Shown piece by piece: positions 1-8,139 of a DNA stretch of 64,000 bases. Both the position numbers and the translations under genes were made by a program. The notes under the pieces are model-generated. The model was not told the DNA's origin, did no database searches, and saw only the letters and a program-made list of their open reading frames with translations. The DNA is from Aliiruegeria haliotis (lineage in GTDB: Bacteria; Pseudomonadota; Alphaproteobacteria; Rhodobacterales; Rhodobacteraceae), in contig NZ_PVTD01000012.1 in NCBI RefSeq assembly GCF_003003255.1, forward strand, positions 62,001 to 126,000, given 5' to 3'. Within the stretch, counting starts at the first letter, position 1. Each line of letters begins with the position of its first letter.

Positions 1-200
1 GCGGGGTTCATGATCAGCTTCAGAAGCTTGCGCTCCATCATCTGGAAAACACCGTCCATCTCTGTGCCAGCAACCGTTTGCTCCGTGTGATGCACGTAGA
101 GCCTTGGGAGATAGAACAGCCCAGCCATCCAGCTCATAACAGAAACCACGTGGAGAGCCTTGGTCCAGAGATAGGCATTCGCCAGCCAATCCATGATCAT
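1..200 (-). CDS. hemJ: HemJ-type protoporphyrinogen IX oxidase, C-terminal part outside window
   Basis: The reading frame is open from the window edge to ATG at 200 (or ATG at 194) and gives about 66 residues. The N-terminus MDWLANAYLWTKALHVVSVM followed by SWMAGLFYLPRLYVHH is the typical first membrane helix and conserved His-containing segment of the HemJ (UPF0093) membrane protein. HemJ oxidises protoporphyrinogen IX to protoporphyrin IX in the heme pathway. A GGAGA sequence lies about 5 nt before ATG 200 and 11 nt before ATG 194, so the start is ambiguous by two codons. The gene is divergent from maf across the candidate origin. Family assignment is by recognition of the N-terminal sequence only, because the rest lies outside the window. 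Confidence 0.85.
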   Translation of the reverse strand, partial: MIMDWLANAYLWTKALHVVSVMSWMAGLFYLPRLYVHHTEQTVAGTEMDGVFQMMERKLLKLIMNP

Positions 201-283
201 TGCATTCTCCGGAATATATTTCGTCGCTTTGCTCTCTAAATAATAAATAAGAAAAGAAAAGAGGTAGTGGTTGTAGTAGGGGC

Positions 284-300
284 TGTGGATTTGTGGATTA
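284..300 (+). promoter_or_regulatory. Tandem DnaA-box-like pair
   Basis: TGTGGATTT (284-292) and TGTGGATTA (292-300) share one base and lie in tandem next to the AT-rich block. They differ from TGTGGATAA, the reverse complement of the DnaA box, by two and one bases respectively. Confidence 0.5.
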
Positions 301-425
301 CGTGGTTTTGCACCGGAATCCACACAGGTGGATATCGTTCCACCGAGTTGGGCCGATTTCTGGGTATTGTAGGTGAAAGTCTCTTTTTTACAATACGTTA
401 TTCACTTCCAACCGGTGTGCATGGT

Positions 426-434
426 TGTGGATAA
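426..434 (-). promoter_or_regulatory. Perfect DnaA box
   Basis: TGTGGATAA on the plus strand is the exact reverse complement of the consensus DnaA box TTATCCACA. It lies in the gene-free stretch between hemJ and maf. Confidence 0.6.
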
Positions 435-596
435 CTGACCTGAAACGGCACGCCAAGCAAGCTATCCCGAACACACAGGTTCGGGTCGTCCACTTGGGAT
501 GGAACATGTCCTTGCGGTGCGGAAAGGGTGCCGGTACCGATGATGCACGGTTCAGTCCCTTTTGGGTCACATCGCGCCAAGGTTTCACACACCGGG

Positions 597-605
597 TTTT
601 CCACA
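597..605 (+). promoter_or_regulatory. DnaA-box-like site just before maf
   Basis: TTTTCCACA differs from TTATCCACA at one position. It ends 11 bp before the maf start codon, so it could also affect maf operon expression if DnaA binds it. Confidence 0.4.
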
Positions 606-616
606 AGGATACGCAC

Positions 617-1216
617 ATGAGCACCGATTTCGTACTCGCGTCCGGATCATCTGTCCGTGCAGACCTGCTGCGAAACGCGTGCGTTCCCTTCCGAGTGGAG
701 ACCGCGAGAATCGACGAAGATGCCCTGCGCGCTGCGCTCGAGCTTGAGGACACTTCACCCCGGGACATGTCCGATCTTCTGGCGGAAGCCAAGGCGGCAA
801 AGGTGGCGGCAAAGAACCCCGATGCAATGGTTCTCGGGTGTGACCAGGTCCTTGAGTTCCGCGGGCAGACATTGACCAAACCGCACGATCCGGACCAGGC
901 AATGGCCCAACTCGCCAGCCTTGCCAGCCAGACGCACGATCTCTATTCCGCCGCTGTGCTATTCGACCATGGACGTCCGGTGTGGCGACATATCGGGCGT
1001 GTTCGCATGACCATGCGCTCCCTTTCTCAGGAATACATCAAATCCTATGTAGATCGGAACTGGGACGAGATCCGTCATTGCGTAGGTGCATATATGCTGG
1101 AACGCGAAGGCGCCCGTTTGTTTTCAGGCATCGATGGCGACTACTTTTCGGTTCTGGGGCTTCCGTTGTTGCAGCTTCTGGATCATCTTGCCGAAAGGGG
1201 AGTGATTGAGACATGA
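617..1216 (+). CDS. maf: Maf-family nucleotide pyrophosphatase
   Basis: Encodes 199 residues. Maf proteins hydrolyse non-canonical or modified nucleoside triphosphates to monophosphates. The N-terminal signature LASGSSVRADLL (residues 7-18) and the GCDQV segment with Asp76 are visible. The DQ form of that segment, rather than ADT, points to the YceF-like subgroup (7-methyl-GTP type), although substrate is not proven. ATG 617 was chosen because it places the family signature at the extreme N-terminus; the frame is open upstream to 425, but that stretch holds DnaA-box-like sequences and no family homology. The stop overlaps the aroE start by 4 bp (ATGA), the first link of a maf-aroE-coaE-dnaQ operon. 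Confidence 0.9.
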   Translation: MSTDFVLASGSSVRADLLRNACVPFRVETARIDEDALRAALELEDTSPRDMSDLLAEAKAAKVAAKNPDAMVLGCDQVLEFRGQTLTKPHDPDQAMAQLASLASQTHDLYSAAVLFDHGRPVWRHIGRVRMTMRSLSQEYIKSYVDRNWDEIRHCVGAYMLEREGARLFSGIDGDYFSVLGLPLLQLLDHLAERGVIET

Positions 1217-2046
1217 CAAGCAGGATTCCACTGGCCGGCGTGATCGGCTCGCCGATCAACCATTCGTTGTCGCCCCGGCTTCATGGGCACTGGCTGCGGA
1301 GCGCCGGAATAGTTGGCCACTACATTCCCATGGATATAACGGCCGAGGACTTGCCAGAGATCATCCGCACCCTGCCCCGCATGGGCTTTGTCGGTGTGAA
1401 TGTCACGATTCCGCACAAGGAATCCGCCCTCAACCTCGCCAACCTTGTGACCGACCGCGCGGCGTTGATCGGTGCCGCCAACACTTTGATTTTCCATGAG
1501 GATGGCCGTGTTCATGCTGACAACACGGATGGCTACGGCTTTCTGGCAAATCTGCGCCAGAACGCACCCGGCTGGGATGCACGGACCGGCCCTGCCGCAG
1601 TCATTGGCGCCGGCGGCGCGGCGCGGGCTGTCGTCACCGCGCTGCTGGAGGCCGGTGCTCCGGTCATTCGGGTGACCAATCGAACCCGTCCGAGAGCAGA
1701 GGCATTGCGATCCGAGTTCGGGCCCAAGATCATTGTGCACGATTGGGCAAAGGCCGGAGACATGCTTGCGGGTGCCGCGACCGTGGTCAACACCACTTCG
1801 CTTGGTATGGCCGGCAAGCCGGAGTTCAACGTGTCACTTCGGCAGCTCGAAGCCGATGCGGTCGTGAACGACCTGGTTTACGTACCGCTGGAAACCCCCT
1901 TTCTTCAGGAGGCTGCCGCCAAGGGCTGCCGTGTCGTCGATGGGCTTGGCATGTTGCTCCACCAGGGCGCGCCCGGGTTCGAACGTTGGTTCGGGGTTCG
2001 CCCGGTCATTGATGACGACCTGCGCGCGGCGGTGCTGTCCGGATGA
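1213..2046 (+). CDS. aroE: Shikimate dehydrogenase
   Basis: Encodes 277 residues, the usual AroE length. It reduces 3-dehydroshikimate to shikimate with NADPH in aromatic amino acid biosynthesis. Visible are the shikimate-binding motif HSLSPRLH (residues 17-24), the catalytic Lys69 in VTIPHKE, Asp107 of NTDGYGF that pairs with it, and the NADP-binding glycine motif GAGGAARAV at 132-140. It overlaps maf by 4 bp at its start and coaE by 4 bp at its end (ATGA in both cases), which suggests translational coupling. Confidence 0.96.
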   Translation: MTSRIPLAGVIGSPINHSLSPRLHGHWLRSAGIVGHYIPMDITAEDLPEIIRTLPRMGFVGVNVTIPHKESALNLANLVTDRAALIGAANTLIFHEDGRVHADNTDGYGFLANLRQNAPGWDARTGPAAVIGAGGAARAVVTALLEAGAPVIRVTNRTRPRAEALRSEFGPKIIVHDWAKAGDMLAGAATVVNTTSLGMAGKPEFNVSLRQLEADAVVNDLVYVPLETPFLQEAAAKGCRVVDGLGMLLHQGAPGFERWFGVRPVIDDDLRAAVLSG

Positions 2047-2633
2047 CTTCGCCTTTCAAGATTGGCCTGACCGGATCCATCGGGATGGGCAAATCCACGA
2101 CCGCTGCAATGTTCGAGGACGAAGGAATTCCGGTCTGGGATGCTGATGCCGCTGTTCATCGCCTCTATGCGCCCGGCGGCAAGGCGGTCGAGCCCATGCG
2201 TGCGCTTTATCCTGCAGCCATTGTTGACGGATCCGTGAGTCGCCATCGGCTGAAGGAATGGATCTCCGGCGACAACTCGGCACTGAAACGCATCGAGTCG
2301 ATCGTTCACCCGCTTGTGGGCGAAGACCGGACACAGTTCATCGCAGAGACCAAGGCGCCGATCGTCCTGTTCGATATCCCTCTGCTCTTCGAGACTGGCG
2401 CGGCCAAAACGATGGACATGACGATCGTCGTCTCCGCTTCCGCGACAGAACAACGCCGACGTGTCATGGCGCGCCCTGGAATGACGGCGGAGCAGTTCCT
2501 GCGCATACTGGCGCAGCAGCTACCCGATGCCGAGAAGCGTGCCCGTGCTGACGTTGTCATAGATACATCTACCTTGGACGGGGCACGGGAGCAGGTACGA
2601 GAGGTTCTCGAAAGGATCAGGAACGATGCGTGA
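2043..2633 (+). CDS. coaE: Dephospho-CoA kinase
   Basis: Encodes 196 residues. CoaE phosphorylates the 3'-hydroxyl of dephospho-CoA with ATP, the last step of coenzyme A synthesis. The P-loop [12 protein letters not shown] lies at residues 8-19, and the [10 protein letters not shown] segment that follows is the substrate-binding Asp region of the family. Length is normal. The start overlaps aroE by 4 bp and the end overlaps dnaQ by 8 bp, so it is an internal gene of the maf-aroE-coaE-dnaQ operon. Confidence 0.96.
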   Translation: MTSPFKIGLTGSIGMGKSTTAAMFEDEGIPVWDADAAVHRLYAPGGKAVEPMRALYPAAIVDGSVSRHRLKEWISGDNSALKRIESIVHPLVGEDRTQFIAETKAPIVLFDIPLLFETGAAKTMDMTIVVSASATEQRRRVMARPGMTAEQFLRILAQQLPDAEKRARADVVIDTSTLDGAREQVREVLERIRNDA

Positions 2634-3318
2634 AATCGTGATGGACACGGAGACCACGGGTCTCGACCCCTTCGACGGGCACCGGATTGTCGAGATCGGT
2701 GGCGTGGAACTGGACAATCATGTTCCGACCGGCCGCACCTACCACCAATACATCAACCCGAAGCGCGACATGCCGACGGAGGCCTTTGACGTGCACGGGA
2801 TCTCGGCGGAGTTCCTTGCGGACAAACCTGTTTTCGAGGCCATTGCGCAGGGTTTTCTGGACTTCGTAGGGGACGCGATCCTCGTCATCCACAACGCACC
2901 CTTCGACATGAAGTTCCTGAACGCCGAACTCGACTGGGCCGGGTTCCCGAAGCTGCCCGGAAACCAGGCGCTCGATACCCTTGCAATGGCGCGCAAGCGG
3001 TTCCCGGGGTCGCCCTCGTCGCTGGACGCGCTCTGCCGCCGCTTCGGGATCGACAATTCCAACCGGGTCCTTCACGGCGCGCTTCTCGACTCCGAGATTC
3101 TGGCGGATGTCTACCTGGAGTTGATCGGCGGCCGTCAGCCTGACTTTGCGCTGGCCAACGCTGGCGCCGCGTCTTCGGGTGGTCCAGCAATCAACTGGCG
3201 TGCCGCACCGCGGGCCACACCGCTGCCTTCCCGGATCACCAATGCGGAACGCGAAGCGCATGGCAAATTGGTGGAAAGTCTCGGAGAAGACGCGCTCTGG
3301 AAGGCTTTCACAGGCTAA
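2626..3318 (+). CDS. dnaQ: DNA polymerase III epsilon subunit (proofreading exonuclease)
   Basis: Encodes 230 residues. The three exonuclease motifs of the DEDDh family are visible: Exo I DTETTGLD at residues 7-14, Exo [12 protein letters not shown], and Exo III with [10 protein letters not shown] carrying the catalytic His and Asp. The protein removes misincorporated bases as part of the Pol III core. The C-terminal part (after about residue 180) is a low-complexity linker plus tail, where epsilon contacts the polymerase subunit. Its start overlaps the end of coaE by 8 bp. A bidirectional terminator follows within 20 bp. Confidence 0.95.
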   Translation: MREIVMDTETTGLDPFDGHRIVEIGGVELDNHVPTGRTYHQYINPKRDMPTEAFDVHGISAEFLADKPVFEAIAQGFLDFVGDAILVIHNAPFDMKFLNAELDWAGFPKLPGNQALDTLAMARKRFPGSPSSLDALCRRFGIDNSNRVLHGALLDSEILADVYLELIGGRQPDFALANAGAASSGGPAINWRAAPRATPLPSRITNAEREAHGKLVESLGEDALWKAFTG

Positions 3319-3333
3319 TCGATGACGAACCTT

Positions 3334-3370
3334 AAAAAAGGCCTCCGGCAGAAATGCGGGAGGCCTTCTT
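3334..3370. terminator. Bidirectional intrinsic terminator between dnaQ and secB
   Basis: A perfect 9-bp inverted repeat, AAGGCCTCC (3338-3346) and GGAGGCCTT (3359-3367), lies between the convergent genes. Six A residues precede it (a U-tract for secB transcripts) and TTCTT follows it for dnaQ transcripts. Confidence 0.85.
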
Positions 3371-3390
3371 GGTCTGAAGGTGGAGAAGGA

Positions 3391-3915
3391 TCAGGCGTCG
3401 GCCTGCGCTTTTCCAGCTTGCTCAGCTTGCGCACGGCGGATGAGTTCCTGCCGGTACAGCGCCATGAAGTCCACGGTATCGAGGTTCAACGGCGGGAAGC
3501 CACCATCGCGTGTCACATCGGAAACGATGCGGCGAATGAAGGGGAACAGCATCCGGGGGCATTCGATCAGCAGGAACGGGTGCAGTTGCTCTTCCGTGAC
3601 GTTCTCGATCAGGAAGATCCCGGCGTATTCCAGCTCCATGAGGAACAACGGCGACTTGTCCTCGGTCTTGTTGCGGGACTCGACCTTGAACTTGGCAATC
3701 ACCTCGTACTGGTTCTCGGCGGTGCGCTTTTTAGCGTCGAGGTTCACCTGAACCTGCACGTCCGGCTGGACCTCGCCAGTCACGCCCTTCTGCGCGACGA
3801 TGTTCTCGAAGGACAGGTCGCGGATATACTGACCCAAGACCTGCATCTTGATTTGCGCGGCCTGCTGGGCCGCACCTTCGGCAGCGCCGTTCTCGTTGGT
3901 GGGGGTGTCGGACAT
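3391..3915 (-). CDS. secB: Protein-export chaperone SecB
   Basis: Encodes 174 residues. SecB is a tetrameric cytosolic chaperone that holds precursor proteins unfolded and delivers them to SecA. The family pattern is clear: QYIRDLSFEN near residue 30, the VQVNLDAKK strand, the YAGIFLIENV segment and the CPRMLFPFIRRIVSDV helix. ATG 3915 was preferred to the upstream in-frame ATG 3933 because GGGAG lies 7 nt before it and family members begin with a short acidic or Gln/Asn tail such as MSDTPTNE. It is convergent with dnaQ, with a shared terminator between them. Confidence 0.95.
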   Translation of the reverse strand: MSDTPTNENGAAEGAAQQAAQIKMQVLGQYIRDLSFENIVAQKGVTGEVQPDVQVQVNLDAKKRTAENQYEVIAKFKVESRNKTEDKSPLFLMELEYAGIFLIENVTEEQLHPFLLIECPRMLFPFIRRIVSDVTRDGGFPPLNLDTVDFMALYRQELIRRAQAEQAGKAQADA

Positions 3916-3979
3916 CTGTATCTCCCGGATCAAAAGAATTTGCTCTTGATGCGGGGCATATCATCCCGTCGCGTCAGTC

Positions 3980-4471
3980 TCAATCCTGCGTCCAGCCCGA
4001 CGGGCCGGTGGTCCGGCGCGGCGCCGGCTTGATCTCTTCGAAGTCACCGTCGATCACGTCTCCGCGTTTCGGGTGTGACTGCCGGGGCCCGGTCTGGAAC
4101 CCGCCCATCGAAACAGAGGACTGCATGACGACACGGCTCCTGATCCAGCGGAACATCGCCTCCCGAACCTTCGGTACCAGAAGAAGGAAGCCGACGGCAT
4201 CCGTGAAGAAGCCCGGAGTCAACAGGAGCGCACCGGAAAAGAGGATCATCGCCCCATGGGCAAGCGGTTCGGTGGGGTCATTCAACTCGTTGAAAGAGCT
4301 TTGAACCTTCATCAGGACGTCACGGCCCTGCTGGCGGACCATTGTCGTGCCGATGACAGCGGTCAGGACCACGATTGCAAGCGTCCAGCCGAGGCCGAGA
4401 ATCCCGCCAAGCTGGATGAAAAGTGCGATCTCGATCAGCGGGACCGCTATGAACAGCAGCAACAGGGGCAT
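3980..4471 (-). CDS. fxsA: FxsA family inner-membrane protein
   Basis: Encodes 163 residues. FxsA is a small inner-membrane protein first known for relieving F-plasmid exclusion of phage T7; its cellular role is not well defined. The hydrophobic N-terminus (MPLLLLFIAVPLIEIALFI), a second helix around residues 28-45 and a third around 75-100 fit the family. The C-terminus is polar with a DVIDGDFEEI segment, which is common in alphaproteobacterial members. A GGAGG sequence precedes ATG 4471; GTG 4474 directly upstream is the alternative. It is divergent from timA. Confidence 0.85.
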   Translation of the reverse strand: MPLLLLFIAVPLIEIALFIQLGGILGLGWTLAIVVLTAVIGTTMVRQQGRDVLMKVQSSFNELNDPTEPLAHGAMILFSGALLLTPGFFTDAVGFLLLVPKVREAMFRWIRSRVVMQSSVSMGGFQTGPRQSHPKRGDVIDGDFEEIKPAPRRTTGPSGWTQD

Positions 4472-4580
4472 CACTCTCCTCCAACGGGGCGGTGTTTGTG
4501 GACTTGTCTTCCACGCTCGCTTACATAAGTGCGGTGTAGACGGGAAACCATCCCCCCGAAGAATATTGAAGAGGGCATAA

Positions 4581-5249
4581 ATGAGTGCTGCCGTGATCCA
4601 GCTCCTGGTTTTGGCCGGGATCGCTATATTCCTGATCCTGCGGCTTCGGTCCGTCCTCGGTACGCGGGAAGGATTCGAAAAACCGCCCCTCGCCGCGAAC
4701 GAAAGTCCGAGCGACCGGTCAGCCGGACAGCGTGATTTCGAGGTGATTGACGGCGGCGTCGATCACGATATCACCGATCATGCCGAGGAAGGCAGCGCCG
4801 CTGCCGAGGCCCTTGCCGAAATGAAGCGCGCCGAGCCGGGTTTCAGCGTCAGCGAGTTCCTGCAGGGCGCTCGCGGAGCCTACGAGATGATCCTCATGGG
4901 CTTCGAGCATGGCGATCTGGACCAGGTCGCGCCCTTCCTGTCGCCGGACGTTTTCGAGGCATTTTCGACCGTTCTGGACGAGCGTGAGGCACAGGGCCTT
5001 CTGGTCGATGCGAATTTCGTCGGTGTCCGCGAGCTTTCACTTCAGGACGCCGCGTTCGACGCCGAAACGGCTACCGGTGAGATCACCGTTCGGTTCCAGG
5101 GCGAGTTGACCTCCGTGGTCCGCAATACCGCCGGCGAGATCGTCGAGGGCAATGCCAACGAAATCAAACGTCAGCGCGACGTCTGGACCTTTGCCCGCAA
5201 AATGGGCACCGGCGATCCGAACTGGCAACTGGTCGCAACGGGTGGTTAA
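4581..5249 (+). CDS. Tim44-domain membrane protein (TimA-like)
   Basis: Encodes 222 residues. There is one N-terminal membrane helix (about residues 4-24), a polar linker, and a C-terminal Tim44-like domain from about residue 80 with the typical FLQGARGAYEMIL helix and a WTFARKM segment near the end. Bacterial relatives (TimA of Caulobacter) resemble the mitochondrial import motor subunit Tim44, but the bacterial role is thought to be in membrane or envelope functions rather than import. The gene touches mltA: the TAA stop is followed immediately by the TTG start of mltA, so co-expression is likely. Confidence 0.85.
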   Translation: MSAAVIQLLVLAGIAIFLILRLRSVLGTREGFEKPPLAANESPSDRSAGQRDFEVIDGGVDHDITDHAEEGSAAAEALAEMKRAEPGFSVSEFLQGARGAYEMILMGFEHGDLDQVAPFLSPDVFEAFSTVLDEREAQGLLVDANFVGVRELSLQDAAFDAETATGEITVRFQGELTSVVRNTAGEIVEGNANEIKRQRDVWTFARKMGTGDPNWQLVATGG

Positions 5250-6272
5250 TTGGCCCTCCGAAGCGCCGTGGCGGCGCTCGCGGGTCTGGTGATGGCGGCT
5301 TCGGCCGCAGCCGAGCCACCGGCGCGACTACTGTCTTTTGACGAACTCGATGGTTGGGCCGCGGATGATCACGACGCGGCCCTGTCCGTTTTCGTGAAAA
5401 CATGCGATATCCTGAAGGATCCCGATTGGGCGCCGATCTGCGAGGTTGCCCGCAATCAATCCGGGGGGCGCGCCTTCTTCGAGCTCTTCTTCCGGCCGGT
5501 GCAGGTCGGGGACGAGCCGGCTCTCTTCACAGGCTATTTCGAACCCGAGCTGTCTGGCTCGCTCACGCGAACCGCTCGCTACCGATATCCGCTGTACTCT
5601 CGTCCGAAGGACATGCCGAAGGGCCAGCCTTTCGCCACACGTGCGGAAATCGAGGCTGGCTTGCTGGCGGGCCGTGGCCTTGAGATCGTTTGGGTCGACG
5701 ACCCCGTCGAGAGATTTTTTCTTCAGATTCAAGGGTCAGGGCGCGTTCGTCTTCCCGATGGGCAAGTTGTTCGGGTAGGTTACGGCGGCAACAATGGCCA
5801 CCCTTACCGCTCCGTCGGCAAGGAAATGGTTCGGCGCGGGATCTATGCCGCTCACCAGGTTTCGGCCCAGGTCATCAAGAACTGGGTGCGCCGGAACCCG
5901 GTCGAAGGGCTGAAGTTGCTGCACCACAACCCGTCCTTTGTCTTTTTTCGGAAGGTCACGGCGGTTCCGGCCGACAAGGGTCCGATCGGCGCGATGAACC
6001 GGTCGGTCACCCCTGAACGGACCATCGCGGTCGATCCTGCCTTCACGCCGCTTGGTGCGCCGGTCTGGATCGAAAAGGGTGGCTCGGATCCGATCCGGCG
6101 GCTCACCATCGCGCAGGATACCGGTTCGGCCATCAAGGGACCGCAACGGGCCGATATCTTCTACGGAACCGGGGACGCCGCGGGGCGTGCGGCCGGAAAG
6201 ATCAAGGATCCCGGCCGGATGGTCGTCCTGCTCCCGATCCAGCGTGCCTTTGCGCTCGCCACCGAGGAGTGA
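5250..6272 (+). CDS. mltA: MltA family membrane-bound lytic murein transglycosylase A
   Basis: Encodes 340 residues. MltA cleaves the glycan strand of peptidoglycan to make 1,6-anhydromuropeptides. A signal sequence occupies about residues 1-21 (ending SAAAE). The MltA domain includes FTGYFEPELSGS and FFLQIQGSGRV, and the C-terminal 3D domain carries the catalytic Asp region (IAVDPAFTPLGAPVW and IAQDTGSAIKGPQRADIF). No lipobox cysteine is visible, so it may be soluble periplasmic rather than lipid-anchored. The start is TTG, directly after the timA stop codon; no other start lies closer to the signal sequence. Confidence 0.92.
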   Translation: MALRSAVAALAGLVMAASAAAEPPARLLSFDELDGWAADDHDAALSVFVKTCDILKDPDWAPICEVARNQSGGRAFFELFFRPVQVGDEPALFTGYFEPELSGSLTRTARYRYPLYSRPKDMPKGQPFATRAEIEAGLLAGRGLEIVWVDDPVERFFLQIQGSGRVRLPDGQVVRVGYGGNNGHPYRSVGKEMVRRGIYAAHQVSAQVIKNWVRRNPVEGLKLLHHNPSFVFFRKVTAVPADKGPIGAMNRSVTPERTIAVDPAFTPLGAPVWIEKGGSDPIRRLTIAQDTGSAIKGPQRADIFYGTGDAAGRAAGKIKDPGRMVVLLPIQRAFALATEE

Positions 6273-6278
6273 GCGCTG

Positions 6279-6914
6279 ATGACCCGCAAGCGTCATCCCC
6301 GTACCCTCTCCGAGGACGATCTTTCGCTTTGGCAACAGGTCGCCCGAACCGCACGCCCGTTGAAACCGACGACCATCCTGGCCAAACCGGGACACACTCT
6401 GCCGGATGCAGACCCGGCGCCGATCGATCCACCACCGAAGCAACCTGCCCGCACCATTCCCGCCTTCCGGGTTGGAGAGGCCGCCCGCTATGACCATTCC
6501 AAGGGTCACAACCTGACCCCCACCCTTGAGGCGCAGTTGACTGCGCAGCATGTCCAGATGGATCGCAAGACCTTCGGCAAGATGAAGAAGGGAAAGATCC
6601 GCCCGGACCGCAAGATCGACCTGCATGGCATGTCGCTGGCCCAGGCGCACCCGGCGCTGACGCGTTTCATCCTTGGGGCGCAGGCGGACGGGTGTCGTCT
6701 CGTTCTGGTCGTTACCGGAAAGGGCAAGGTCCGCGATGACCCCGGGCCGATCCCGACGCCGCGCGGTGTGCTGCGCAACCAGGTTCCGTCCTGGCTTTCC
6801 CTACCACCGCTTGGCAGCGTGGTGCTGCAGGTGACCGACGCTCATATCAGCCACGGCGGCTCGGGTGCCTACTACGTCTATCTTCGCCGACATCCCGGCA
6901 GGCGGGGTCGCTGA
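6279..6914 (+). CDS. Smr (MutS2 C-terminal) domain protein
   Basis: Encodes 211 residues. The N-terminal half is polar and Pro-rich. The C-terminal Smr domain starts near residue 110 and contains the DLHG motif (114-117) and TGKG (146-149) typical of stand-alone Smr nucleases. Such proteins have DNA or RNA nicking activity; the biological substrate here is unknown. The start ATG 6279 has GAGGAG about 9 nt upstream and lies 6 bp after the mltA stop, so it appears to be the last gene of timA-mltA-smr. Confidence 0.9.
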   Translation: MTRKRHPRTLSEDDLSLWQQVARTARPLKPTTILAKPGHTLPDADPAPIDPPPKQPARTIPAFRVGEAARYDHSKGHNLTPTLEAQLTAQHVQMDRKTFGKMKKGKIRPDRKIDLHGMSLAQAHPALTRFILGAQADGCRLVLVVTGKGKVRDDPGPIPTPRGVLRNQVPSWLSLPPLGSVVLQVTDAHISHGGSGAYYVYLRRHPGRRGR

Positions 6915-6918
6915 CAGG

Positions 6919-8139
6919 TCAGGTCGATACCAGCTTTCGCGCGCGCTCAAGCGCCACGAAGACGAGGATCGCGACCAGCACGAAGTATACCCCGAACAGG
7001 ACCATCTGCGTCTCGAACCCCAGCCCGGCGTCGATCCCGAACCCGGTCAGGACAGGCCCGACCGCAGAGCCGAGGACCATGATCGCCGAGGCCATCGCCT
7101 TGATCGAACCGAGGTGACGGGTGCCGTAGAACTCTGCCCAGAATGCGTTCGGCAAGGTCGAGTTGGCGCCGGCACTCAAGCCGATGAGCGCCATTCCGAC
7201 GGCTGTCGCGGCGACGCCCGAAGTGGTGCCCAGAACCAGGAAACCAACCGCAATCGGCAATGGCACGAGGGGCAGGAGGCGCGCGGTGCCGAAACGGTCA
7301 AGCGCCAGCCCGCTGGTCACCATCATGATGACGGACGCGGCGGTAAACACCGGGAACAGCGCCACAATCGAGAGATGTGCGATCCCCTTGATCTCCGCGA
7401 GATGCACCTGCTGAAAGAACAGCGCCGTGACGAAACTCGATGGGCCCAACAGCAACGGCACCATGCACCAGAACAGCCAGTGCCGGACCACTTCGGGACG
7501 CGTCCACTGGCGTCCGGCCATGCCTGTTCCCGACATGACATCCGGGTTGTCGCCCGGTGTCCGTTCCTTCCGGAGCAGCGCCAGTAGCACCGGGAGCGCG
7601 AGCAGGATCATCACGGCGGCCAGAACCCACAGACCTCTCCAGGCGAAGACCCCGAGCAATGCGACAAACGCCAGCGGCAAGATGCTCTCACCGAGCGTGA
7701 CGCCGAGGGATGCAACCGAAAGGGCCTTGCCCCGTGTTGCGACGAACCAGCGGCCCATGGCGACGATGGCAATGTGGGTGGTCATCCCCTGCCCGGCGAA
7801 GCGGAGCGCGAAGATCACCAGCGGCAACGCCCAGGCGCCCGGCACGGCGGCCATCGCCAGACATGCCACTGCAAAGAACGGCAGTATCACCTGCGCCAGT
7901 TCCCGCACGCGATACCTGTCGGTCAGTGTGCCGGCCCAGACCATCACCATCGCGGAGGCCAACGTGCCCATGGAGTACATCGCGCCCCAGTCGCCGTGGC
8001 TCAGCCCGAACTCCGACCGGATTTCGCCGGCAAAGATCGAGATGAAGAAGGTCTGACCATAGCTGGAACTGAGCGTCAGCAGGAAACCGGCCGCCAGCCA
8101 CGCGGCGTTTACTCTCAGAAACTCGATAGTGTTGCGCAT
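6919..8139 (-). CDS. Major facilitator superfamily transporter
   Basis: Encodes 406 residues with about 12 hydrophobic segments in two halves, the standard MFS layout. The conserved loop 2-3 motif appears as GTLTDRYRVREL near residue 70. I cannot name the substrate from sequence. It starts directly at the stop codon of the upstream lipoprotein esterase gene (stop TAG at 8142-8140, start at 8139), so the two are almost certainly co-transcribed, and it converges on smr with a gap of only 4 bp. Confidence 0.85.
   Translation of the reverse strand: MRNTIEFLRVNAAWLAAGFLLTLSSSYGQTFFISIFAGEIRSEFGLSHGDWGAMYSMGTLASAMVMVWAGTLTDRYRVRELAQVILPFFAVACLAMAAVPGAWALPLVIFALRFAGQGMTTHIAIVAMGRWFVATRGKALSVASLGVTLGESILPLAFVALLGVFAWRGLWVLAAVMILLALPVLLALLRKERTPGDNPDVMSGTGMAGRQWTRPEVVRHWLFWCMVPLLLGPSSFVTALFFQQVHLAEIKGIAHLSIVALFPVFTAASVIMMVTSGLALDRFGTARLLPLVPLPIAVGFLVLGTTSGVAATAVGMALIGLSAGANSTLPNAFWAEFYGTRHLGSIKAMASAIMVLGSAVGPVLTGFGIDAGLGFETQMVLFGVYFVLVAILVFVALERARKLVST

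Larger units (their letters stand above)
201..616. other. Candidate chromosomal replication origin (oriC) region
   Basis: This 416-bp stretch between the divergent hemJ and maf genes holds no convincing gene. It contains an AT-rich block at about 211-262 (runs of A and T including TAATAAATAA), a second T/A-rich patch at 383-402, and several sequences like the DnaA box TTATCCACA. One is perfect on the minus strand (426-434). Others differ by one or two bases (284-292, 292-300, 316-324, 398-406, 597-605). In Caulobacter and relatives the origin lies beside the maf-aroE-coaE-dnaQ-secB gene block, so context agrees. The open frame running from 425 into maf is taken to be chance. That this is the active origin is inference. 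Confidence 0.6.

Noticed and set aside
425-616. Upstream extension of maf to 425
   Set aside because: The frame is open but has no conserved Maf residues and covers the perfect DnaA-box-like site. Maf homologues start at the LASGS signature, so ATG 617 is preferred.
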